Under the pieces are notes generated by a model that was not told the origin of the DNA, did not search any database, and saw nothing but the letters and a program-made list of their open reading frames with translations. Source: Flaccisagitta enflata (Eukaryota; Chaetognatha; Sagittoidea; Aphragmophora). Taken from it: 64,000 nucleotides of DNA. Positions 23,001 to 34,400 of this stretch are shown here, one piece after another. The first letter of the stretch is position 1. Each line of letters starts with the position of its first letter. The stretch spans positions 19,654,001-19,718,000 of the forward strand of contig OZ231126.1 of assembly GCA_965153355.1 (NCBI GenBank). Direction: 5' to 3'. The position numbers and the translations under genes were made by a program.

Positions 23001-25387
23001 TATGAAGGGACCAAGTTTTCAGATTCGTTATAGGCGGATTTCCGTTGCTCTTGGATCCGTTATAGCGGGATTTAACTGTATTGCTTTTTATTGAGAATGT
23101 AGTTTGTAACGGAGGAAGTTTGTAACTTCACTTCTTGAATGAACTCATTATGAAAATGATCACTTACGGTCAATTATTGTGGGCTTACCAATAATTGGAG
23201 AGAATGGGCTAATCCTCATCTTTTACTTGCAATGTATCGTGACTCCGCCATGTGGAAAGTTTGAAATAACAACCAGTTTGAGCTATATCCGAACACTAAT
23301 AAGATTAATTGCTCTCCTGATTTGCATTGATTACCTGCTGCTCTCTTATTAAACTGCGATTTGTCAGGTGGGGGACATAATCACCATCGAGAAAGATCAG
23401 CGCGTCCCGGCTGACATGGTTCTATTGCGGACAACGGAAAAGGCCGGATCGTGTTTCATACGAACGGATCAACTCGATGGTGAAACGGATTGGAAACTGA
23501 GGGTCGCGGTCCCCGTTACTCAAAATCTGCCAACCGACGCGTCGCTCTCTGAAATATCGGCTCAAGTAAGGGGGTTATGGTGTTGAAATATAATATCATT
23601 TGATAATTATCAATCAATGACAATGCATGATTGCTAACGCAAGTTAGCGAGACGTACAGATTTGAACTATCTTAATTTTATTTATCTGTACATCTGCTTT
23701 TAGATCTACGCAGAGAAGCCGCAAAAGGATATTTATAATTTCATCGGCACATATTCGCGCACCGATGGAATCGATCAGCATGAAAGTCTAAGCGTCGAAA
23801 ATATGATTTGGTCCAACACCGTCGTCGCCTCCGGTTGGTACCGCGTGTACAGGCAGGGGGATGGGTCACGTTCGCAATGAGAATCCGCGTCTTTTGTTTT
23901 TAAGTGTTTTTAAGCGGGTAATGTTTTAGGGTTAGGGTTGGGGTGGGTTTTAGGGTTAGGGACAGAGTAGGGATTAGGGATAGGGTGAGGGTTAGGTGCG
24001 GGTTTAGTTTTATTTGGTTTAGCTCGAGTAAGCTTTAATTATAGATTTGACCTTGTGGGGAAAAACAAGTGCACCGGATTGAATTACCTAACATGACCGG
24101 GGGATGGATGTAAGGGGGGGGGGGCAAGAAAAGGGAAGTAAGGAAATTTGAAAGGAGGGAAATTTGAAAGGAGGGAAATTTGAAAGGAGGGAAATTTGAA
24201 AGGAGGGAAATTTGAAAGGAGGGAAATTTGAAAGGAGGGAAATTTGAAAGGAGGGAAATTTGAAAGGAGGGAAATTTGAAAGGAGGGAAATTTGAAAGGA
24301 GAGACTTGAAAGGAGGAAATTTGAAAGAGGAAATTTGGGAAGGAAATTTGAAGGAATTTGAAAGGAGGGAAATTTGAAAGGAGGGAAATTTGAAAGGAGG
24401 AAATTTGAAAGGAGGGAAATTTGAAAGGAAATTTGAAAGGAGGGAAATTTGAAAGGAGGGAATTTGAAAGGAGAAATTTGAAAGGAGGAAATTTGAAAGG
24501 AGGGAAATTTGAAAGTTTGAAGGAGGGAAAGGAGGAAATTTGAAAGGAGGAAATTTGAAGGAGGAAATTTGAGGAGGGAGGGGAAAGTGAGGGGAGGAGG
24601 AAATTTGAAAGGAGGGAAATTTGAAAGGAGGGAAATTTGAAAGGAGGGAATTTGAAAGGAGGAAATTTGAAAGGAGGGAAATTTGAAAGGAAATTTGAAA
24701 GGAGGGAAATTTGAAAGGAGGGAATTTGAAAGGAGGGAAATTTGAAAGGAGGGAAATGAAATACCTTCTTCTCATTTATATTGAACTATTTCCTTTGCCC
24801 CTGGCCAGGCGTTGCCATTGGTGCGGTGGTATACACGGGCGGCGACACGCGGGCTGTGATGAATACGAGTCAACCTCGATCCAAATACGGCAAGCTGGAC
24901 GAGGAAGTCAACACGCTCACTAAGATCCTATTCGTCGCCGTTGTCATTCTATCCTTCTGCATGGTCGCGCTCAAAGGTGCACCCTCCTTCGTCCACTCGG
25001 TTTCCCAAACCAATGTCCAAGCAATGTCATTTTCCATTTGTTGAAGTTACACTCTTTATCACGCACACACGTTCAGTGTTAACCAACGTTGTTCCTTATC
25101 CCCCCAGGGATGTATATAGTTCTATGATCTTTGATTAATTCCCCCCCCCCACCCCCTGCCTTTGATTTTCTTCCCGCAATCCGTCGCGTCGCGTTACAAA
25201 ATCTATGATTTTCCTCCCCATATAACACTAAAACAGGGTTTTTAACGTTTAAATAGTGTTAATTTGTGTTTTACTAATCAGTTTTTATGATTTGGTACTG
25301 CCAAAAGTTATATTTTCCTAAAATTTTCTTTTTTGTCCGCGACGGAATATCATTCCGACGCGGACTATAATTCAAGGCGGGTGGGTG

Positions 25388-25419
<32 letters not shown>

Positions 25420-28400
25420 GTCGTTGTAACGGATTTTAAAAAATGGATAACTTTTTTATGCTTTGACCGATTTGGTTCATATTTGGTGGGAAGTTGTGCT
25501 AGGGTAAGGCGCTTTACATCCTATCCGATTTTTGTGATCCGACCAACCCAACCGGCCCAACCAGCCTACCGGCCTAAAAGTGAAAAACGTGCATAACTTT
25601 GGCATTTTTCAACCGATTTGGCTGAAATTTGGTATGGAGTCTTTAAATGGAAGGCCTCAACATATGTATATGATTTATATGCATTTGAGCATGCTAACCG
25701 GCCAAACCGACCTACCACCCAACCGCCAACCGGCCAAAAGTGGCTTGCGTAACTTTGTCATTTTTCAACTGATTTGGTTGAAACTTGGTATGGAGTCTCT
25801 AAATGGAAGGACTCAGCATATGCAAACTATTTATCCTGTTAAACCAGCCTACCACCCAACCAGCCTATTGGCCAAAGTGAAAACGTGCATAACTGGCATT
25901 TTTCAACTGATTTGGCTGAAATTTGGTATAGTCTCTAAATGAAGGCCTCAACATATGTATATGATTTATATGCATTTGAGCATGCTAACCGGCCAAACTG
26001 ACCTACCACCCAACCAGCCAACCGGCCTTAAGTAAAAACTTGCGTAACTTTGTCATTTTTCAACTGATTTGGTTGAAACTTGGTATGGAGTCTCTAAATG
26101 GAAGAACTCAACATATGCACACTATTTATCCTGTCAAACCAGCTACCACTCCAACCAGCCTACCAGCCTACCAGCCTAAAAGTGAAAAATGTGCATATCT
26201 TTGGCGTTTTTCAACCAATTTGTTGAAATTTTGGATGGAGTCTCTAAATGGAAGGACTCAGCACATGTATGTGATTTATTTGTGTTTGAGCATGCCAACC
26301 AGCCAAACCCACTTACCACCCAACCAGCTTACCTGCCTAAAAGTTAAAAACTTGCATAAATTGGACGTTTTTCAACCAATTTGGTTGAAACTTGGTATGG
26401 AGTCTCTAAATGAAAGAACTCAACATATGCACACTTTTTATCCAAACCAGTTTACCACCCAACCACCCTACTAGCCTAAAAGTGAAAAATGTGCATAACT
26501 TTGCCATTTTTCAACGGATTTGCGTGAAAATTTGTATGGAGGCTCTTAATGTAAAGAATTATAGTTTTAGCGAACTTACGGGGTTAGCAATCTTTTGGTC
26601 ATAGCGATCTTATGGAATTGGTGATCTATAACCCCCTTCCGTCGCGGACCCAGATACTGATCAGATTTTTTCTCTTTTTTTCCCCTTACATTTTTTTCCC
26701 CAAACCCTGTGGGTATTTCCCCCCCCCCCCACGGGGGGGGAATGTACAACAATATACAGGCCTGTTAATCGCCCGTAAAAGAAACCTGACCCCAGACTGT
26801 TCTCCACTCTCCAAGGTCTTATCAAATCATATCCTAATTCAATGCCTTCCCCGCTTCCAGGCTTCTCCGGGTATTGGTACGTGTACTTGGTGCGGTACGT
26901 TCTGCTTTTCTCTTACATCATTCCGATTTCGCTCCGCGTGAATTTGGACGTGGCCAAATTGGTCTACTCCTGGTTCATCCATAACGACAAAGAGATCCCT
27001 GGCACCGTCGTCCGATCCTCCACGTTGCCTGAAGAACTGGGCAGAATTCAATATTTGCTCTCCGATAAAACGGGTTTGTTAAACATTGGGTGATGGCCTG
27101 GGGATTTGTATGTTTTGCCTCATTTGAGATTCGTGCTGAATGTTGATGGATTGAGAAACCGATGTAAGAGACGGATTGGTGATGTGGGTCTCTTACCGGA
27201 GCCTGCCAATGGATGGGATGGACAGCGTGTCCACAGTTGCACAATGTTTGTATAGTGTTAGTGTGTCTACAGAGTCAGTGCAGGATTAATACTAAGCGTG
27301 CGAAGGATCTTGCGTTCCTGAGCATGGGGAATAGAAGACATCCACATAACACAAGCAGCGATAGAATGCGTCACGGGCGGACACTCCTCCGTGTCAAGAG
27401 CGTGCAATCCGTATAAACTAATGTCACTAATTAGCGGCAAGCGGCTAGTATGAAAGTTAGTAAATAAGCCGTTATAAGGACCCAGCGGTCCACCAAGATA
27501 ATCTAAGATAGCAAGGATATAATGACATGCATCTTAATGATTGGACCGAAAGAATAAGCGATAATCAATTAAGCATCATGCAAAGGAAAGATAGATAATG
27601 TATATAATGAACCATCCATCCACAACGCTAATGATAACGCTAATGATACTAGTGACAACGGGATCAGTAATGATCCAGAACGAGATTAGTAGCTATTGGA
27701 GACAGGATTAGTAATCACGGATAACCTTAACGGATGCGACTATTCCATGCAATGCTAATCTACAAGACGGAACTATCGGCGATACACTGGGACCGGTTAC
27801 GCAACTGCAGAGTTTATCCATCGGCGGCTTACACTTCCCCTCGACGCCAATGTACGTCCCGGGCATGAGCTGCGTCGAAACAAAGAACAACGATGCGGGG
27901 AAGCGTAATCGGTAGCGTTGCGAAAAAGAAAAAAAAACAAACCGCGGAACCCGAAAAAAAATTTTTCCCAAAATTGTAACGAGAAAAGGCAGAAATGTCG
28001 ACACGGAGACACGGTTGTAGTAAGAAAAAGGTAGAATACGAGTGAAGGGAAAAAGTGTAAATTGAGAAGAGATTCCATCGTAAACGCATCTCAGCCGCTT
28101 TCATTTGAGGTAGAAAAGAAAAACTTGGTCTAAGCCGCTTTTTTTTATTTTTCATAAGTTATTGCCGCATGAAAAGCAAAAGGAATAGCTAGCAAATATC
28201 ACGGATTGAAAATGAGCATCACACTAGGGAGAAAGAATCACGATTAAGGCATAAAATGGCAAATTAAGGATGAGGAAAACCGTACAAAACTAGATACGGA
28301 ATACGGAGAATCTAGTTCATTCAACGACGGCTTTGTCGGCTGCTTCCGCTGGGGCCCGAGCGGCCAGAATCGCGGCCAGAATCGCGGCCATTCCCTCGGT

Positions 28401-31400
28401 GCTTCGTCCGATGATGGCGTTGGCTTGAATCCTCCGACTTTCGATCAACTTTGCGCTTTCCGCGTTGCGAGCAACGGCCTCAAACTTGAAAGAAGGTTTC
28501 ACTTTTTGCTGAGCGAGGATGCAGCGCGATTTTATGAATGAAGGCTCCACTAGTATATTTGCCAAGGGGATCCCGTTCAGGATGAGAAGACGGAATTGGG
28601 AGGCTGGGTGACGCCAGCTATAGTCCCGGTGCCGAATATGTGAGAGTGGATATCCCAATGGGGGCTGGACAGAGCCATACCAAGGGAGTGTCGATGGGGC
28701 GTATTTTTGATGCATGGAGGTGTTTAAAATGGATGCATAAACCATGTGGGTTAGAGTGTAGGTGGAAATATGGAAGGTGAAATCACAGAGTGTCAGGTGA
28801 AGGTATGTATGCATGCGAGTGTAGATGTGAAAGTGATGTGAGTGATTTTGGATGAATGAATCCGGGAATACAGGCCGGAATTCATACAAGGAAATAGAAA
28901 GATTATGTTTGGCAGGTAGCCCTTTGATTGAAACAGAATCAGTTTGGGCAATGCTAGTAAGTGTAGAGGGAGTGAAGCAATCCAAGGAAACAGCGTCAAT
29001 GCCAGGGGATGCCGAACGATTTCGTAGGAGTAGAGGGGGTAAAGACTACAAGCATTTGACGACGCTAGTGTCTGGTGGGAGGTTGATTTGCACTATTAGC
29101 GTGAGACAGCGCCAATATCCGCCAATATTATTCCTTCCACGACAAATTTGCAGACAAGCGTGACTCGCGTTGCAGTGGCTTTACTAAAAAATCGGAAATT
29201 ACCTTCGCTAAAAAATTGGAAATTACCTAACTATCAAGCTGTGCTTGTGAGTGAATTTGGATAGGTGGGTCACTTAGGAATCTATCACTCTTCAATGTAG
29301 ACTATCGCTATCCGTTACAAGTAAAAAAGAAACAACTTTTCCACTTTTGCTTTAAGACAATGCAGTAGTTTCATCCAGACAAATGCATGAGACATGGTAA
29401 CATCATATCAGTTTGAACACACTGGGTTTCAGACATCAAACGTGACTAAATGTCACCTACACCTTAGTGCTTTTAAACATGTGAAGGGGCACTTAGTCTT
29501 CCAAAAAGAGTGCGTCCAATGGCACTCGCCTGAATCATATGTTTCTTTCTAATACAATTATTCCTTTTCATGAACTTGCGGTTGAAAGTCCCAAATTAGT
29601 TGACATTTCTAATTTGGTCTTGAGGCTGGGTATGCGTGTATCGGTTCCATCATGACCTTCTAACTACGTTTCCCAATGTGTTCCATCAGTTGGCGATGAA
29701 GATTGGTATCACTTGCGTCTTGGTCCTACCAAGAAAGATGTAACATGGTGAGAATATTGGCAATTGTCGCCAAAAACAAAGAAAAATGGTTTCTTAGTGC
29801 GCACATTTATTCCCTTTGACTCAGGGAAGAAAAATTTGTTATAACTTAAGCCTTGATTTGGCCTTAATCACACGTTCAATCATAGGTCCATTCATTCGTA
29901 AGTGACCAACTTGTCATTCATGCACTCATTCATTTTGGATTGATCAAAGCAATTTTGGCTTCGCGACTTATGTCAGTACCGTGTTTCACATACCTTTCGA
30001 TGAGGTTAGACGCATATGGAATTCCATTCTTCATACTTTCGCGGTTGCATCTTCTCCCAAAAGCGAGGGTGGGTCTTCTTCCAGCGTTCCAAAGGCGCGA
30101 AACCCACTTGCAGACATAAGGCAATTGGGGATCGTGTGCATATGATTGAGTCGAGCTGCCGCTTTCAGGTTGGGAAAGATGAAAAAATTTGATATCTAAT
30201 CTATTTTACCCGGGGTTTGAACTAAAGTAGCTCTACAGGAGAAAAAAAAGGTTTCATGATCATGTATGTACAGTTGGGCTCAACAAGGCACGGACGATGG
30301 GTGCAATTAAGTTAAGTCCTGGGAGAGAGAGGGGGCAAATTCCTGGCCGGGTAAAGTTGTTATCTTAGGGTTAAGAGGTGTTAATTTTCTTATGGTTGGC
30401 GGAGGGGGGGGTTGGAATGGATAACTTGGGGGGCAAAAGTAGAAAATGGAGACAATAGACAATAAACTACTTTTTTTGTATTTTCAAGTTTTGATTTCTA
30501 AAAGCTAATCGTAATGGGACATTTATCAGAGTCATGACACAAGGGTGCGAGTTTCAACGTGTAGGGGGGGGGATTGTTAGCGTGGATAATATCCTTGAAT
30601 TTCCGAGTTAGGATAAAATCAAAGGGAAAGGAAGATCGAGTTTACGATTTCTTTAAAAATCTTCCATTTGGGCCGTGTGGGGCCGAGGGGACTGAACGGT
30701 TTTGCGAGCGAGAAGGCTCAGCTATGGTTTGCTCAAGATTGGCTTGGTTCTCATTGTTGGGCTTTGACCAAGTGCTACGGGAATTTGGCCGACTGGGATT
30801 GAGGTTGAGGTGACGTATCTCGTCAGGGATAGAGAGAGGATTATTGATATAACAGGTGTCTAATTCCCACGCTGACTCGGGAGCAAGACTAATACCAGTG
30901 GAATTGACCAATTGGGGTGCAAGTTAACCGATTGATACGTCAGGGACAGATAGCACAACTTCCCCAGTATCAAGATATTGGTTTTGTCCGTCAGTAATAA
31001 TGGTATGACTTCCCCAGTATAGGGACTTAGATTTGGTTTGTCAGTAGCAGTTAAATCAACTTCCCCAGTATTATGATTTTGGTTCAGTTTGTCAGTAGCA
31101 GTTACGTCTACTTCCCCAGTGTCTAGGTTGATGTCCTGTCTGTCATTGTCAGGGTGAGGAGTGATGACAGATGGCGGTAGGGTGACAGTAGGTGCATTAG
31201 TGGCTGCTACTGGTGCTGTTTGTGTTTAGGCTGCTGGGGTTGTTGGGGTGAGTGCTTGGTTGTTGCAGCATTTGACGATGCTGCAGCAGGAGTAGTAAGC
31301 AAGGAGCAGGAGCAGTTGACGGAGTTGTAGCTCGGTAGTTGTTCCGGAGTGGGAGGCAGTACTGCAGCGGCGGCAAGCAAAGCAGGAGCACAAGACGGTG

Positions 31401-34400
31401 CTGGGGCAGGGGAAACAGGAAACAGTGGGAAATAGTCACAGGGTTGTGGAAATGTGATTGTGTGAGGAAATGACATGCGCATCAAATAAATAAATATTTG
31501 GTCAGTTGGACAGAAAAAAAACTTTGTTCCTGCAACGCGGGCTGGGGTACCAGTAAGGTTTGAATTGTATCAGCTGCCATTAGTTGCAACTTCCCCAGAT
31601 ATCAGTTACAGGGATAGAAGATTAAAGTTGAAATAGGCACTACTATTACCTGGTTAGCTTTTGCAGGTTTAGTGAAGTTTCGCATTGTCTTAGTAGTCCC
31701 GACCACGATTACGGCGGCTACGACCTTGACGTAGGTCATGGAAGCCATAATCACGGCGACCGTCAGGGCTGTGGCGGTGACGATCAGGGCTGTCATGGTA
31801 ACGATCAGGGCTGTCATGGTACCGATCAGGGCTGTCATGGTACCAATCAGAGCTGTCACGACGATGGTCCCGGTCTCGACTATCGTGGCGGCGGTCTCGA
31901 TCATGGTCGCGGTCTCGACTATCATGATGACGGTCTCGTCGGTCATAGTCTCGGTCACGGCTGTAACCCCTATCTTGGCTGTCATACCGGCCACGACTGT
32001 CACGACTGTCACGGCTATAACCCCTGTCCCGAGAGTCGTAGCGAGGGCGGCTGTAATCCCGACTGCTATCTCGTCGATCATCATAGCGTCTGCTGTAGTC
32101 TCTTCGATCGAAGCTGCCACGGCGACTGCGATCGCCGCTGTAAGCTCGGTAGCGACCCTCATCGCGTCTTTCACTTTGATGGTCGCGGCTGTCATCTCTG
32201 CGACGTCTGTTATCCCAATCTCGACTGCGGCTTTCGGAACAGCGGTCGCGGGAGTCGTATCGGTCATCGCTTGAGTCACAGTTGCGGCTGCAGTCTCGCG
32301 AGAATCTTTTCTCGAGTCTGTCCTGGCGTTCGTCTGCACTTTCAGCTTTCACTGCCAGGCCTTGAACTTGCATCTCGAGTTGTTTAATTCTGTCCTCTGA
32401 CATTGATTTTGCGGTGAATGTTACCGCTCTGGCAGGAGCGGCCGCTGCGCCACTTTCCTCCTCGGCTTCAGCGTTTGCAAGGCGCAAGCGGTCGGCGATG
32501 TTTTGCGCCTCTTCAATCTTGCGCTTGTCCTTCGCCAGACCAATGTCGATAGCTTTTCTGTAGTCTATCGGCAGTGCGAGGCGAAATCTGAAAAAGTATT
32601 CTCGCTCTCTGGCTGCTGCCTGTTCGTATTTGTCAACAGCTTTGCGGATTCTAGCGGCGAGGTCTTGGAAGCTCTCCACGCCGTCCCAAACAATTGTGTT
32701 GCGGCGTGCGTGCCAATTGTACTCTTCTTGTGGATCGACAAGGGCTTTGATAAACTCCGATTTTATAACTGTCCAATCGGTGGACGTGATTGCCGAGTAT
32801 TTTCTTTTGGCCTTGTCATCAAGTTTGAGGGGGAACCAATTCTTACAGTTATCATTTTGGGTTCCTTCAACCTCAGTGGGTAGGCACATTTTGACAGTGG
32901 CTTCGAATAAGGGTATCCATTCTTCTGGGTCGTCAACATCCGACCTGAATTTATCAATGGGGAGGCTTGTGACAATCTTTGAGTCTGCCATCCTGCCTCT
33001 GCTTCTGCTTCTCCTTCTTACTCTTGTTCTTATCCTCTGAAAGCCCCAAGGACTACTTGGGAATACCTCGTCGTAATCAATATTTAGTGATTGGCTAGAG
33101 CAGAAGCAGGTAGGCTAGGGCAGCAACAGGTTTGAGAGGAAAAGGAGGTGTGACTGGTTGATGCGGAACCAGCACACCAAAGTTTGTAAAACAATACAAT
33201 TCGGAAATTCAAAAGGATGAAATGGAGGAACAGATACGATGTAGACGGTCGCAATCTGGCAAATTCAGAGTAAAACGGTAGCAAAATTGAGTGTAAAGGC
33301 TCAAGAAATGAAGGCGCAAACTGGAGTCATGAATGAGTGAAAAATGAGGGGAGATTCCATTCCATACGAGGTAATAGAGGTAATTCAAGCAAACATTTTG
33401 GTGAAGGTAGGTGAATATGGTAGGTTATTGAAACAGTGTGCTGAGGAGGGAATTGGAGAGAGAGTGAGACTGGTTGGAATTATTGCGGGCTCGTCGCACG
33501 CATCTCGTCGCGCAAAGCTTCAAAGGGAAGCTCGATGAAGTTGTTGAATTCCCTGCGGGGAGCGTTGCGGAAGGCGTAGCGCCAAGCAACAATGACCTGA
33601 GTTTCGTTCTCGAAGCTTTCGGTAGCAATGGCCCTGGCGATGAAGAGTTGCCAAGCTTCCTCGGGATCGATGTCAGGCTGGCTCTGTCTGATATGGACAA
33701 TGTCGCTGAGGAACACGCGGCGGAGGCGGAGTCTGCCGGAGTCAACAAGTGCGCCAACGGTCATGCGATCAAGGTCAGCGGGTGCCAGGTTGAAGGGTGG
33801 CTGGCTGTTGAGATGATCGAGGAAGCTTCCACCAAGCGAGGCAGCAGCGGAAGATTCGGTGGTCACGAGGGAAGGTTGCGAAGAAGAAATGCCAGTGGTG
33901 GACGAGCTAGTGGCTGATGAGTCGGATTGTGCGTCGTCGGCGTGGGCGGGGCCAGTTGGTGGAGCCGGTGGGGTTCTACGGGCAAAGATTGGAACAAGGC
34001 CTGCTCCGTGTGCTTGTCGGATCAGCTCTGCAAGCGGTGACCGGGCGCTACCTTGCGGTAATGGACGGACGTTCAGGCGGCAGAAAAGATTGGAAATACC
34101 AGCGTCCATGCGGGTGCTGCGACCAGCAGATGCGCCGCAGCGGATGGAGGGTGAACGTCTAGGGTTCACCGGCGAGCCGCGAAAGCGGCGATGTGGTGGA
34201 GTATAGTGGTATGGCTGTGCGCGCGTCTCTGGTGAGCTGCGCAAGGACACACGGCTACCCCAGGACCTATTACGGTTGTTACAAAGGCTGGCAGCGCGAC
34301 CCCTGCGAGGCGAGTAACGGCCTCTGCTAGGCGGTGAGAAGCGGCTTCTGCGGGGCGAATTACGGGCACCACGTAATGGAGATTGGCGGACGCCACGTAG

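Noticed and set aside
24035-24775. 246-codon Phe/Pro/Ser minus-strand frame
   Set aside because: It is a translation of the 16-bp minisatellite in ATP9 intron 7; it has no start context or splice support.
28317-28985. 222-codon minus frame as a possible pol or integrase fragment
   Set aside because: No catalytic residues or zinc-binding motif; the N-terminal half is His/Thr/Ser-rich low complexity, and the Ala-rich end comes from a short tandem repeat (cggccagaatcg).
33474-33917. Plus-strand frames of 60-150 codons across 33.4-35.1 kb
   Set aside because: They are shadows of the 549-codon minus-strand ORF, which fits the element's orientation and signals.
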